From Lachnospiraceae bacterium (GTDB taxonomy: Bacteria; Bacillota; Clostridia; Lachnospirales; Lachnospiraceae), in NCBI GenBank assembly GCA_017614155.1, contig JAGACK010000036.1:1-64000 (forward strand): a DNA stretch of 64,000 nucleotides, read 5' to 3'. Positions 8,794-17,801 of this stretch are shown here, one piece after another. How positions within the stretch are numbered: the stretch's first letter is position 1; every line of letters starts with the position of its first letter. A program made the position numbers and the translations under genes. Under the pieces are notes generated by a model that saw only the letters and a program-made list of their open reading frames with translations, searched no databases and had not been told where the DNA came from.

Positions 8794-8831
8794 AAAGACA
8801 GGACCGCAAAGGTTTGAGCGGATGTGTCTTT
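8794..8831 (+). promoter_or_regulatory. Bulged leader hairpin, candidate processive-antitermination element
   Basis: AAAGACA (8794-8800) pairs with TGTCTTT (8825-8831). A 3x3 internal loop (GGA opposite ATG) follows, then CCGC (8804-8807) pairs with GCGG (8818-8821) around the 10-base loop AAAGGTTTGA. There is no T-run, so it is not a terminator. A structured hairpin just after the start site of a very long polysaccharide operon is what LoaP-type NusG-paralogue antiterminators recognise in Firmicutes. That link is inference, since no loaP gene lies in the window. Confidence 0.5.
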
Positions 8832-8851
8832 GAGAAGAATACAGGATCACC

Positions 8852-10780
8852 ATGAAGCGGATCATTAATAACAGACAGCTTTTTGTAAGGCGTCTCGGCC
8901 TTATCACATATGATATCCTTGCGGTGCTTGCGTCAAGTGCACTGGGTCTTTTGATGCGCTTTGACATGAGCTATTATGAGCTCATCCATACGGTGGGAAG
9001 CCGCGAGTGGATCGAACATATCTGGACATACCTTCCGATAGGGATAGTGACCACTATCCTTATTTTCTATTTTTTCCACCTTTATACAAGCCTCTGGAGC
9101 TACGCCGGCATCCCCGAGATGTCGTCCCTGGTTCTGGCCTGTATCATCAGTTCGCTCCTGCAGGCAGTCGGCATGCTGCTTTTCGGGTACGGCGTACCGA
9201 GGAGCTACTATTTCATGTATACCATGTGGCTTGTCATCCTGGTGGGCCTGTCACGCTTTGCCTACAGGCTTTTCAGGACCTTTGTCCAGAAGCGCACGGA
9301 AAAGGCAAAAAGCATCAATGTGATGGTCATCGGCGCGGGAGAGGCAGGAAATTCCATAATAAGAGAGATGAACACTTCCCGCTATATCCAAAAGAGCGTG
9401 ATGTGCGTTATAGATGACGACAATTCAAAAGTCGGGAACTATATTCACGGCGTGAAGGTCGTAGGCGGCAGGGACAGCATCATCGAATCGGCTGCCGAGT
9501 ATGACATCGATGAGATAATAATAGCGATGCCCTCTGCTCCGAGGAAACAGCTGAAGGAGATCCTCGATATATGCAAAAAGACGACCTGTGACTTAAAAAC
9601 CCTGCCGGGCATGTACCAGCTCGTAAACGGAGAGGTCAATATCTCCCAGCTTCGAAAGGTAGATGTGACCGACCTGCTTGGCCGCGAGCCCATACAGGTC
9701 GACTTGGAATCCATCATGGGCTATGTGAAGAACAAGGTCATCCTGGTCACCGGCGGAGGCGGCTCCATCGGATCTGAGCTTTGCAGACAGCTTGCCGGAC
9801 ATATGCCGAAGCTCCTCATCATCGTAGATATCTATGAAAACAGCGCCTATGACATACAGCAGGAACTTTCCAGGAATTATCCGGAGCTCAACCTGAAGGT
9901 GCTTATAGCATCCGTCAGGAATACTGCGAGGATGGAAGATATCTTCAGGACTTACAAGCCGGACATAATCTATCATGCCGCAGCCCACAAGCATGTTCCG
10001 CTCATGGAGGACAGCCCCAACGAAGCGATCAAGAATAATGTCATGGGAACCTGGAAGGTCTGTGAGGCGGCTCTCAGAAATCACGCTGAAAAATTCGTCC
10101 TCATATCAACGGACAAGGCTGTCAATCCCACAAACATCATGGGAGCCACAAAGAGGATCTGTGAGATGATAGTCCAGTCCTATGACAAAAAGGGCGACAC
10201 GGATTTTGTCGCTGTCAGGTTCGGAAATGTCCTGGGCTCAAACGGTTCCGTCATCCCGCTCTTCAAAAAACAGATTGAGGCGGGCGGCCCCGTGACAGTC
10301 ACTCATCCTCGTATAATAAGATATTTCATGACTATCCCCGAGGCAGTATCCCTGGTCCTTCAGGCCGGAGCCTATGCAAAGGGAGGAGAGATCTTCGTGC
10401 TTGACATGGGTGAGCCGGTGAGGATCCTCGATCTGGCAGAAAACCTCATACGCCTTTCGGGATATGTGCCCGGCGAGGATATCAATATAGAATTTACAGG
10501 ACTCCGCCCCGGCGAAAAACTATATGAGGAAATGCTCATGAAGGAAGAGGGAATGCAGGAGACCGCAAACAAGCTCATCCACATAGGGCAGCCCATCGAA
10601 TTTGATGAAAAGAAGTTCTACGAAAAGCTTGAGGAGCTGAAAGCAGAATCAAAAGAAGAGAAGGCCGATGTGAGACAGTGGGTAAAGGAACTTGTGCCCA
10701 CCTATCAGATCAAAAACAATGAAAAGGAAGAATACGATCATGAAGGAAAGGATATTTCTGTCATCGCCGACAATGCATGA
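8852..10780 (+). CDS. Membrane UDP-GlcNAc 4,6-dehydratase (PglF/CapD/WbpM type)
   Basis: 642 residues. Roughly residues 10-135 hold four membrane helices. A first Rossmann-like domain follows (GAGEAGNSI near 167). The catalytic SDR domain starts with VTGGGGSIG near residue 300 and carries STDKAVNPTNIMGATK near 420, where Met replaces the usual Tyr of the YxxxK pair, as in PglF and WbpM. This family converts UDP-GlcNAc to UDP-2-acetamido-2,6-dideoxy-4-ketohexose at the inner membrane. The length is normal for the long membrane form. AGGA at 8843-8846 is a modest ribosome site. It is the first gene after the promoter and leader hairpin and overlaps the aminotransferase gene by 41 bases. Together with the next two genes it forms a PglF-PglE-PglC-like initiation block. 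Confidence 0.9.
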   Translation: MKRIINNRQLFVRRLGLITYDILAVLASSALGLLMRFDMSYYELIHTVGSREWIEHIWTYLPIGIVTTILIFYFFHLYTSLWSYAGIPEMSSLVLACIISSLLQAVGMLLFGYGVPRSYYFMYTMWLVILVGLSRFAYRLFRTFVQKRTEKAKSINVMVIGAGEAGNSIIREMNTSRYIQKSVMCVIDDDNSKVGNYIHGVKVVGGRDSIIESAAEYDIDEIIIAMPSAPRKQLKEILDICKKTTCDLKTLPGMYQLVNGEVNISQLRKVDVTDLLGREPIQVDLESIMGYVKNKVILVTGGGGSIGSELCRQLAGHMPKLLIIVDIYENSAYDIQQELSRNYPELNLKVLIASVRNTARMEDIFRTYKPDIIYHAAAHKHVPLMEDSPNEAIKNNVMGTWKVCEAALRNHAEKFVLISTDKAVNPTNIMGATKRICEMIVQSYDKKGDTDFVAVRFGNVLGSNGSVIPLFKKQIEAGGPVTVTHPRIIRYFMTIPEAVSLVLQAGAYAKGGEIFVLDMGEPVRILDLAENLIRLSGYVPGEDINIEFTGLRPGEKLYEEMLMKEEGMQETANKLIHIGQPIEFDEKKFYEKLEELKAESKEEKADVRQWVKELVPTYQIKNNEKEEYDHEGKDISVIADNA

Positions 10781-11870
10781 CAAAGAGATGATGTATATAA
10801 AAGAAGCTTTTGACACCAACTGGGTCGCGCCTCTTGGGAAAAATGTCGACGGCTTTGAAGAGGATATGCAGCGTTATCTGGGAGAAGGAATGTACGCAGC
10901 GGCGCTTTCGGCGGGGACTGCGGCTATCCACCTTGCTCTTATTATTGAAGGCATAGGAAGGGATGATATCGTGTTCGGGTCCGACCTGACCTTTGCGGCT
11001 ACCGTGAATCCGATAACCTATATCGGCGCAAGGCCGGTTTTCATAGACAGTGAAAGGAATACATGGAACATGGATCCCGAAGCTCTTGAAAAAGCCTTTG
11101 AGAAATACCCTCAGGCAAAAGCAGTCATATCCGCAAATCTCTACGGAACGCCGGCAAGGCTGGATGAACTGAAAAGCATATGCGACCGGCACGGCGTACC
11201 TTTCATAGAGGATGCGGCGGAATCTCTGGGATCAAAATTCAAGGGAGAACAGACGGGACGCTTCGGGGATATCGGAATCCTTTCCTTTAACGGGAACAAG
11301 ATAATAACATCCTCAGGCGGAGGAATGCTCGTATCAAAGGATGAGGAAAAGGTAAAAAAAGCCCGCTTCCTTTCGACACAGGCCCGCGAAAAGGCCCGCC
11401 ACTACGAGCACAAAGAGATAGGCTTCAACTACAGGATGTCAAATATCGTAGCCGGCATCGGAAGGGGACAGATGGAGTATCTCGACGAGCATGTCAGGCT
11501 CAAGAGGGAGATCAGAAAACGCTACGAGGAAGGACTTGCAGACATCAAAGAGATAAGCTTCAATCCCTTCACGGCAGATTCCGAGCCGAATTGCTGGCTG
11601 ACCTGCATCACGATCGACAGGGCATCAAAGGTAAAGCCGCTTGATATCATGGAAGCGCTTGAAAAGGAAAACATAGAGACGAGGCCCATCTGGAAGCCCA
11701 TGCATCTGCAGCCGGTCTACAAAGAGGCAGACTTTATCAAGGTATGCGATATCGAATCGGTGAGCGGGGATATATTTGATACAGGCCTCTGCCTGCCAAG
11801 CGACATAAAGAATACTCCCGAGGACATGGACAGGATAACAGGTCTGATAAGGAGCTTGTTTGGCAGATGA
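10740..11870 (+). CDS. PLP sugar aminotransferase (DegT/PglE-like)
   Basis: 376 residues from ATG 10740, preceded by AGGAAG (10725-10730). An upstream in-frame ATG at 10692 lies inside the previous gene and adds residues without family character. The protein shows [24 protein letters not shown], the [10 protein letters not shown] stretch, and the PLP lysine at about residue 187 in SFNGNKIIT, followed by SGGGML. DegT/DnrJ/EryC1/StrS enzymes of this kind aminate the C4 keto sugar made by the PglF-type dehydratase to give a UDP-4-amino-4,6-dideoxy sugar. Length matches PglE. It overlaps the next gene by ATGA. No PglD-type acetyltransferase follows, so the fate of the 4-amino group is open. Confidence 0.9.
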   Translation: MKERIFLSSPTMHDKEMMYIKEAFDTNWVAPLGKNVDGFEEDMQRYLGEGMYAAALSAGTAAIHLALIIEGIGRDDIVFGSDLTFAATVNPITYIGARPVFIDSERNTWNMDPEALEKAFEKYPQAKAVISANLYGTPARLDELKSICDRHGVPFIEDAAESLGSKFKGEQTGRFGDIGILSFNGNKIITSSGGGMLVSKDEEKVKKARFLSTQAREKARHYEHKEIGFNYRMSNIVAGIGRGQMEYLDEHVRLKREIRKRYEEGLADIKEISFNPFTADSEPNCWLTCITIDRASKVKPLDIMEALEKENIETRPIWKPMHLQPVYKEADFIKVCDIESVSGDIFDTGLCLPSDIKNTPEDMDRITGLIRSLFGR

Positions 11871-12490
11871 TGTATCAAAAGGTTGTAAAAAGGATCTTTG
11901 ACATACTTCTGTCCGGTACGGCGATCATAATAGCATCTCCGGTGCTGGGCGTTCTGTATATCCTCGTCGCAAAAAAACTGGGACGGCCTGTGATATTCAG
12001 ACAGGAAAGGCCGGGCTACAAGGGAAAGATCTTCAAACTGTACAAGTTTAGGACCATGACGGATGAAAGGGATGAGAACGGCGAGCTGCTGCCGGATGAA
12101 AAAAGGCTTACTTCCTTCGGGAAAAAGCTTCGTTCGACATCGCTTGACGAGCTGCCGGAGTTTTTCAACATACTCAAAGGCGACATGTCCTTTGTGGGTC
12201 CGAGGCCTCTGCTGGTGCAGTACCTGCCTCTGTATGATAAGGAACAGGCCCGTCGTCATGATGTACTCCCCGGGCTGACCGGCTGGGCGCAGGTAAACGG
12301 GAGAAATGCCATCAGCTGGGAAGAAAAGTTTAAGTATGATGTGGAATATGTTGACAGGATATCATTTTTGTTCGACCTGAAGATCATACTGATGACGGTA
12401 AAGAGCGTATTGAAGAGAGAGGGCATTTCCCAGCAGGGAGAAGCTACCATGGAATACTTTAAGGGCACCCCGAAAAAAGAAACGTCCTGA
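11867..12490 (+). CDS. pglC: Small phosphoglycosyl transferase (PglC-like initiating enzyme)
   Basis: 207 residues, the compact monotopic type with a single N-terminal re-entrant helix (about 10-33), not the long polytopic WbaP type. It contains [16 protein letters not shown], the catalytic Asp-Glu pair in SLDELPEF (about residues 92-93), [13 protein letters not shown], and [17 protein letters not shown]. These closely follow the pattern of Campylobacter PglC. Such enzymes move a sugar phosphate from a UDP-diamino or 4-amino sugar to undecaprenyl phosphate on the inner face of the membrane. Two overlapping ATG codons (11867 and 11870) are possible starts; the first overlaps the previous stop as ATGA. 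A second, different initiating transferase lies at 29133-30470. Confidence 0.88.
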   Translation: MMYQKVVKRIFDILLSGTAIIIASPVLGVLYILVAKKLGRPVIFRQERPGYKGKIFKLYKFRTMTDERDENGELLPDEKRLTSFGKKLRSTSLDELPEFFNILKGDMSFVGPRPLLVQYLPLYDKEQARRHDVLPGLTGWAQVNGRNAISWEEKFKYDVEYVDRISFLFDLKIILMTVKSVLKREGISQQGEATMEYFKGTPKKETS

Positions 12491-12523
12491 TTATAGTTGT
12501 CTTTTGTGTACAGGAGGGTTTTG

Positions 12524-13531
12524 ATGAAAGAAAAGAAAGAGATAAATGTCCTGGTATTATCGGCAGGAAGACGGGTGGAACTGGTTCGTTGCTTTGATGC
12601 GGCAAGAAACCGTCTTGAGATCGACGGCGGGATCTATGCGATGGATGCGTCCGAGCTGGCCCCTGCTCTGTATTTTGCCGATGAAAAGATCAAGGCTCCC
12701 CTAATAAGCGACAATGATGCCTATATAAAATGCATCATAGATACCTGCAACAAATATGAGATCAGTCTCATAGTCCCGACCATTGATACAGAGCTGATCC
12801 TTCTGTCTGAAAGAAAGGAAGAGATAGAAAGCAGGACGAAGGCAAAGGTTCTGATATCATCCGAAAAGGTGATAAAGATCTGCCGTGACAAGAAAAACAC
12901 CCAGGCGTTCCTTGAAGAAAACGGTTTCAGCGTTCCCAGGATGATCACGGATCAGGATATCGAAAAGGGAAATGTATCTTGGCCTGTTTTTATTAAGCCC
13001 TTAGACGGCAGCTCTTCGGTAAACGCCTTCAAGGCTGATGATAAAGAAGAACTTGACACTTTCAAAAGGATAATAGGTGAAGGAAAGTATATCATCCAGG
13101 ATTTCATGGAGGGCACGGAATATACCGTAGATGCCTTTGTGGATTTTGAGGGCAATCCCATAACGGTGGTTCCGAGGATCAGGATAGCGGTCAGGAGCGG
13201 CGAGATACTGAAGGGAAGGATTGAAAAAAATGAGGCGATAATAAAAGATGTCCTTCGCCTCCTGAAGGTACTGAAACCCATAGGTCATATCACGCTGCAG
13301 TGCATGGAAACGGAAAACGGGATCAGATATATAGAGATTAATCCCAGGTTCGGAGGAGGAGCGCCTATGTCAATAAAGGCGGGAGCTGATTCCTGCGAGA
13401 ACCTGTACAGGCTTCTTTTGGGAGAGAAGCTTTCATACAATGAGGATTACAGGAACAATCTGACTTTCCTGAGGTTTGATGCATGCATAATGCTCAATGA
13501 GGAGTATGAAGTTGAAGGCAGTGATATTTGA
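12524..13531 (+). CDS. ATP-grasp ligase (CarB-like)
   Basis: 335 residues starting at ATG 12524, 6 bases after AGGAGG (12512-12517); an in-frame ATG at 12497 upstream lacks a ribosome site. The N-terminal pre-ATP-grasp domain begins NVLVLSAGRRVELV, the ATP-binding core includes PVFIKPLDGSSSVNAF, and the metal-binding end is YIEINPRFGGGAP. The family ligates a carboxylate to an amine or similar nucleophile through an acyl phosphate. It sits immediately after the PglF/PglE/PglC-like genes and overlaps a HAD phosphatase gene, so it may modify the amino sugar made by them (inference). The substrate cannot be read from sequence. Confidence 0.8.
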   Translation: MKEKKEINVLVLSAGRRVELVRCFDAARNRLEIDGGIYAMDASELAPALYFADEKIKAPLISDNDAYIKCIIDTCNKYEISLIVPTIDTELILLSERKEEIESRTKAKVLISSEKVIKICRDKKNTQAFLEENGFSVPRMITDQDIEKGNVSWPVFIKPLDGSSSVNAFKADDKEELDTFKRIIGEGKYIIQDFMEGTEYTVDAFVDFEGNPITVVPRIRIAVRSGEILKGRIEKNEAIIKDVLRLLKVLKPIGHITLQCMETENGIRYIEINPRFGGGAPMSIKAGADSCENLYRLLLGEKLSYNEDYRNNLTFLRFDACIMLNEEYEVEGSDI

Positions 13532-14195
13532 TATAGACGATACGATGATATCGGAATATGATTATGTCATGGGTGGATACAGGGCAGTATCGGCGCGGCT
13601 TTCCGAGGATGAGGATGTTGCCATGTCCGCTGATGAGATCTTTGAAAAGCTGAAGGAACTTTCAAGGACAAGCTACAAGGAAGTTTACAACAGGTTCCTT
13701 GATTTCAAAGGCATCCCCCGTGACGAGAAAAGGGTTCAGGAACTGGTCAGCATCTACAGACATCACAAGCCGGACCTGAAGCTCTATGATGATGTTCGTG
13801 AAACTCTTGATGCACTGAAAGAAAAAGGGATAAAGCTTGGCATCATCTCAGACGGCGATGTGGCCCGTCAAAAGAACAAGCTGAAGATAACCGGGATCGA
13901 AAATGATTTTGACTGTGTGATAATAACGGATGAGCTTGGAAACGGGGACATATCATACAGAAAGCCGGATGAGAGAAGCTACATCAAAATGTCGGAAACC
14001 CTCGGCGTTGATTTTTCCGACATGCTCTATGTAGGAGATAATCCGACAAAGGATTTTTTCATCAGTACAAAGTATCCGATAAAGACAGCCCGGATCATCC
14101 GCGAGCATGGGATCTATGCGAATGCGGAGTACAGAGATGGCATCACCGAGGACTACCGTATAGAGTCATTGAGGGATGTGCTGAACATTATATGA
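13512..14195 (+). CDS. HAD-family hydrolase
   Basis: About 227 residues. Motif I is FDIDDT right at the N-terminus, motif II is ISDGD in mid-protein, and the later motif is VGDNPTKDF, as in Cof/HAD subfamily I phosphatases. The start is debatable: ATG 13506 lies only one base from the AGGAG (13500-13504), while TTG 13512 has ideal 7-base spacing and gives MKAVIFDIDDT, the usual N-terminus of the family. I chose TTG. The gene overlaps the ATP-grasp gene by 20 bases, implying translational coupling and a joint role. It probably dephosphorylates a small metabolite or sugar phosphate. The operon is then interrupted by a foldback repeat. Confidence 0.82.
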   Translation: MKAVIFDIDDTMISEYDYVMGGYRAVSARLSEDEDVAMSADEIFEKLKELSRTSYKEVYNRFLDFKGIPRDEKRVQELVSIYRHHKPDLKLYDDVRETLDALKEKGIKLGIISDGDVARQKNKLKITGIENDFDCVIITDELGNGDISYRKPDERSYIKMSETLGVDFSDMLYVGDNPTKDFFISTKYPIKTARIIREHGIYANAEYRDGITEDYRIESLRDVLNII

Positions 14196-14200
14196 CAAAG

Positions 14201-14346
14201 GGTATGGAAGACCCTTGGCTCGTACATGAGTTCTCTCAGGGACGCTGTCTCCGCTCCGCTCCGGTCGGTCCAGAGCAGAGGTCCACTGGACCTCTTGGAC
14301 CGCTCGCTCCGAACGCCCTTCGAGAATCTCATGTCTCGCCGCGGGC
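14201..14346 (+). repeat. Foldback repeat, family 2, copy A
   Basis: The 160 bases between the HAD gene and the next glycosyltransferase are filled by a foldback element. Its outer arms (around ACATGAGTTCTCTCAGGGAC near 14224 and its imperfect complement around 14316-14338) pair, and its centre holds the perfect stem GAGGTCCA/TGGACCTC (14278-14294). Both outer arms reappear in inverted orientation at 26125-26271, including GACCCTTGGC, a GAGTTCT-type stretch, CGAACGCCC and GTCTCGCC. The centres differ between the copies. No coding sequence was recognised inside. Confidence 0.75.
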
Positions 14347-14361
14347 TTATAGATTTTGATT

Positions 14362-15618
14362 ATGAGAGTACTGTTTCTGTTTCAGACATTTAGCTTTGAG
14401 AGATCGACGATATATCTGGACCTAATTGAAGAGATGAGGGATCGCGGACATGCCGTGACGGTTATTGCCGGAACGACAGACAGGGAGCTTCCGGACGGAC
14501 TTCACAAAGAGGACGGAGTGGATGTCGTATACCTGAAGCTTGCAGACCAGTTCGGGGCAGGGAAGATCAAAAAGGGCCTCATCCAGCTGTATATGGCTCC
14601 ATTAATGATCGCGCTGATCAGGAAGTATCTGTGGAAAAAGAAATTTGATGTGATCGCATACCCGACTCCGCCGGTGACGCTGGCTCCGGTGGTGAAAAAA
14701 TGCAGGGAGCATTTTAATTGCATCACCTATCTGATGCTGAAGGATATCTTTCCGCAGAATGCCGTGGACATAGGACTGATGTCAAAAGACGGGCTTGCAT
14801 ATAAATACTTCAAAAAGCTGGAGCGGGTGCTATATGAAAACTCAAAAAAGATAGGCTGCATGTCCGAAGGAAACATAGCCTATTTAAAAGAGCATGAGCC
14901 GTGGATACCGGACGGAGTCATAGAATATTTTCCGAATACCGTGAAAGTAAAGGAAGACAGAGGAGACAGGGGGACGGTCCTGTTGTCTCCTTCCGGCCAG
15001 AACAGATCCGATGTTTCCGATGATCAGAAGGAGACAAAAGGACCGTCCCCCTGTCTCCCCTGTCTCCGGTTCATGTTTGGCGGAAATATGGGAAAGCCCC
15101 AGGGTATCGGGTTTCTGCTTGAAGGAATAAAAAAAGCTGCCGATGTCCCTGAATTAAAGGATATATGCTTTGATTTCATAGGAGACGGAACCGAAAGCAG
15201 AAAGATAGAAGAATTCATCGAAAAGAACGGCCTGAAGAACCTGACATACAGACGCGGCGTGGACAGAGATACCTATGAGGAGATCCTGAAAGGATCCGAC
15301 ATCGGGATCATCTCCCTTTCAGAAGAATTCACGATACCGAACTACCCTTCAAGGATCCTCTCCTACATGCAGCTTGCAAAACCGGTTCTTGCCATCACAG
15401 ACAGAGTCACAGACATGAAGGACCTCATCCTTGAAAAAGCATCCTGCGGCTGGTGGACCCCATCCGGCGACGCAGAAAGCTTCATAGAAACACTTAAAGC
15501 AATATTAAACGAAAAGGCTTCTCTTCAACAGAAAGGCCTGAACGGCAGAAAATACCTTGAAGAAAACTTCAATGTAAAACTAAGCGCTAACATACTGGAA
15601 AAAAGTTATTGGGGATAG
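14362..15618 (+). CDS. GT4-family glycosyltransferase (WbuB-like) carrying a palindromic insert
   Basis: 418 residues. The N-terminal half has the GT-B opening MRVLFLFQTFSFE and DVIAYPTPPVTLAPVV. The C-terminal half has FMFGGNMGKPQG, DFIGDGTE and SDIGIISLSEEF...PSRILSYMQLAKPVLA. This resembles WbuB-type GT4 enzymes, and it sits directly before the UDP-FucNAc genes, so it may transfer FucNAc (inference). ATG 14362 follows a repeat element and has no visible Shine-Dalgarno; TTG 14356 is no better. Residues about 197-235 are encoded by an inverted-repeat element (14952-15067) that reads GDRGTVLLSP on its left arm and ETKGPSPCLP on its right. The insert lies in the linker between the two Rossmann domains, and both flanking domains look intact. 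The product may therefore still be active. Confidence 0.85.
   Translation: MRVLFLFQTFSFERSTIYLDLIEEMRDRGHAVTVIAGTTDRELPDGLHKEDGVDVVYLKLADQFGAGKIKKGLIQLYMAPLMIALIRKYLWKKKFDVIAYPTPPVTLAPVVKKCREHFNCITYLMLKDIFPQNAVDIGLMSKDGLAYKYFKKLERVLYENSKKIGCMSEGNIAYLKEHEPWIPDGVIEYFPNTVKVKEDRGDRGTVLLSPSGQNRSDVSDDQKETKGPSPCLPCLRFMFGGNMGKPQGIGFLLEGIKKAADVPELKDICFDFIGDGTESRKIEEFIEKNGLKNLTYRRGVDRDTYEEILKGSDIGIISLSEEFTIPNYPSRILSYMQLAKPVLAITDRVTDMKDLILEKASCGWWTPSGDAESFIETLKAILNEKASLQQKGLNGRKYLEENFNVKLSANILEKSYWG
14952..15067. repeat. Intragenic palindromic element, family 1 (in the WbuB-like gene)
   Basis: The left arm core is 14962-14990 and the right arm core is 15030-15058. They are 29 bp each and complementary except at one position, separated by 39 bases. 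A partial extra copy of the outer GGAGACAG-type sequence flanks each side. The reading frame runs through the whole element. The left arm is read in the phase giving GDRGTVLLSP, as in the other three intragenic copies. Confidence 0.9.
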
Positions 15619-15634
15619 CCCCCTGGAGGTTACT

Positions 15635-16672
15635 ATGAACGAACACATTTTTGACGGCAAAACACTGCTGATCACCGGCGGCACCGGATCTTTCGGAAAC
15701 GCCGTATTAAGGAGATTTCTGAAAACAGGGATCAAAGAGATCCGTATCTTTTCACGAGACGAAAAGAAACAGGACGACATGCGCCACTTCTATAACGATG
15801 ACAAGATCAAATACTACATCGGCGATGTCAGATCCTATCAGTCGATAGATGAGGCTCTCTACGGCGTTGATTACGTATTTGCTGCCGCAGCCTTAAAACA
15901 GGTTCCCAGCTGTGAATTCTTCCCGATGGAAGCAGTGAAGACAAATGTCATCGGAACCGATAATGTCCTGACAGCAGCGATCCATCAGGGAGTAAAAAAA
16001 GTCATCTGCCTTTCAACCGACAAAGCAGCTTATCCCATCAATGCCATGGGAACATCAAAGGCGATGATGGAAAAAGTATTTGTCGCAAAAAGCCGCACCA
16101 TAGACGAGGACAAAACTTTGATCTGCGGCACAAGGTACGGAAATGTCATGTGCTCGAGAGGATCGGTCATACCGCTGTTCATAGATCAGATCAGGGACAA
16201 AAAACCGATCACGGTGACGGAGCCGACCATGACCAGGTTCATCATGTCACTTGAAGAGGCAGTCGAGCTTGTATTATACGCCTTTGAAAATGCACACACA
16301 GGCGATATCTTCGTACAGAAAGCGCCGGCATGCACCATAGAGACTCTGGCTCAGGCGGTAAAAGAACTGTTCCACGCTGACAACGAGGTAAAGGTCATCG
16401 GAATCAGACACGGAGAGAAGATGGCAGAAACCCTTCTGACAAGCGAAGAGTGCGCAAGAGCCTATGATCTTGGTGACTTCTTCAGGGTGCCTGCCGACAA
16501 CAGGGATCTGAATTACGATTCATATTTTACAAAGGGCATGGAGAAAAGGGCAGATATAGAGACCTTCAATTCGGATAATACGACCATACTGAATGTGGAG
16601 CAGGTAAAGGAAAAACTGCTGAAGCTTGATTATATCCACGAAAGATTAAAAGAAATGGAGCTTGAAGCTTGA
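15635..16672 (+). CDS. capE: UDP-GlcNAc 4,6-dehydratase/5-epimerase (CapE/FnlA/WbjB)
   Basis: 345 residues, cytosolic, with no membrane domain. It has the NAD-binding TGGTGSFG near residue 14, AAALKQVPSCEFFP, STDKAAYPINAMGTSK (Met in place of the usual catalytic Tyr) and GTRYGNVMCSRGSVIPLF. These are features of the soluble inverting dehydratases that start UDP-N-acetyl-L-fucosamine synthesis. Length agrees with CapE. GGAGG (about 15625-15629) gives a good start at ATG 15635. It overlaps the next gene by TTGA. CapE, CapF and CapG follow each other without gaps, which makes the pathway call strong. Confidence 0.93.
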   Translation: MNEHIFDGKTLLITGGTGSFGNAVLRRFLKTGIKEIRIFSRDEKKQDDMRHFYNDDKIKYYIGDVRSYQSIDEALYGVDYVFAAAALKQVPSCEFFPMEAVKTNVIGTDNVLTAAIHQGVKKVICLSTDKAAYPINAMGTSKAMMEKVFVAKSRTIDEDKTLICGTRYGNVMCSRGSVIPLFIDQIRDKKPITVTEPTMTRFIMSLEEAVELVLYAFENAHTGDIFVQKAPACTIETLAQAVKELFHADNEVKVIGIRHGEKMAETLLTSEECARAYDLGDFFRVPADNRDLNYDSYFTKGMEKRADIETFNSDNTTILNVEQVKEKLLKLDYIHERLKEMELEA

Positions 16673-17799
16673 AGATACTCGTAACCGGAGCGCGCGGCTT
16701 CATGGGATCAAACCTGATAACGGCATTAAGATACAGGTCTGTGGCGGAAGTTCTGTCCTATACGCACGACCTTGATGATGATGCTCTGCTTTCGATGTGC
16801 AGACAGTGTGACGGAGTCGTGCACCTTGCGGGAGTGAACAGGCCGGAAAAGGAAGAAGACTTTGAAAAAGGAAATGCCGGACTGACCGAAAAACTCCTGA
16901 CTTTCCTTGAAAAAGCAGAGAACCCGGTCCCTGTTATCTGCAGTTCGTCAACGAGGGCAGCAGGAAACGATGCCTACGGGATATCAAAGAAAAAAGCGGA
17001 AGACCTGATAAACGCCTATGGCCGCAGAAACGATACAAGAGTGTTTGTATACCGTCTGCCGAATGTATTCGGCAAATGGAGCAGACCGGAGTACAATTCC
17101 GCCGTCGCTACCTTTTGCTATCATACTGCCAGGAAAGAGCCAATCCGCATAGACGACAGGTCACATGCGATGAAGCTTTTGTACATAGACGATATCGTAC
17201 AGGAATTCATAGAAGACATAGAAAGCTTTGAGACAGAAAAAACCTACAGGGAAAACGAAGGAGGCATTGAACCATTAAGGTGCGTTGTACATGAAACGAC
17301 CCTCGGGTTTGTGGCAGATACGATCCTTTCCTTCGGAAAAATGAGAGAAAGCCTGTCAGTGCCTGATCTGTCAGACCCGCTTACATCAAAGCTCTACAGC
17401 ACCTATCTGAGCTTCCTGCCTCCAAACGAACTGTCCTATGACCTGAAGATGAACTGTGATGAGAGAGGATCCTTCACGGAATTTTTGAGGACAAGGGGAG
17501 CAGGCCAGGTGTCGGTGAATATCAGCCGTCCCGGCATAGTCAAGGGACAGCACTGGCACGATTCAAAGAATGAGAAATTTCTTGTGGTAAAAGGAAAAGG
17601 GCTGATCCGCTTCAGGAAAGTGGGAGAAGAGGACATCTTTGATTATCATGTAACAGGAGAAAAACTTCAGGTAGTCGAGATTCCCACAGGCTACACTCAC
17701 TGCATCATAAATGAGGGCGCCGAAGACATGGTAACCGTGATGTGGGCCAACGAACCGTTCAACCCTGACTATCCCGATACATTTCACGAAGAGGTGTAA
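16669..17799 (+). CDS. capF: Bifunctional reductase/epimerase of UDP-FucNAc synthesis (CapF/FnlB/WbjC)
   Basis: 376 residues. The N-terminal SDR domain opens KILVTGARGFMGSNL and has the Tyr-x3-Lys in YGISKKKAE. The C-terminal third is a cupin domain with the metal-binding pattern GQHWHDSKNEKF and ending in MWANEPFNPDYPDT. This two-domain layout is specific to CapF, which epimerises at C3 and reduces C4 of the CapE product. The start is TTG 16669, with GGAG at 16657-16660 spaced 8 bases, overlapping the capE stop as TTGA. Key residues of both domains appear present. Confidence 0.93.
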   Translation: MKILVTGARGFMGSNLITALRYRSVAEVLSYTHDLDDDALLSMCRQCDGVVHLAGVNRPEKEEDFEKGNAGLTEKLLTFLEKAENPVPVICSSSTRAAGNDAYGISKKKAEDLINAYGRRNDTRVFVYRLPNVFGKWSRPEYNSAVATFCYHTARKEPIRIDDRSHAMKLLYIDDIVQEFIEDIESFETEKTYRENEGGIEPLRCVVHETTLGFVADTILSFGKMRESLSVPDLSDPLTSKLYSTYLSFLPPNELSYDLKMNCDERGSFTEFLRTRGAGQVSVNISRPGIVKGQHWHDSKNEKFLVVKGKGLIRFRKVGEEDIFDYHVTGEKLQVVEIPTGYTHCIINEGAEDMVTVMWANEPFNPDYPDTFHEEV

Positions 17800-17801
17800 A
17801 C

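Noticed and set aside
8852-10780. Missing catalytic tyrosine in the SDR motif of the dehydratase
   Set aside because: Met in this position is normal for PglF/WbpM/CapE-type dehydratases.
14362-15618. Possible pseudogene caused by repeat insertion in the glycosyltransferase
   Set aside because: The frame is continuous, both GT-B domains are complete and the insert lies in the interdomain linker, so the gene is treated as intact with an insert.
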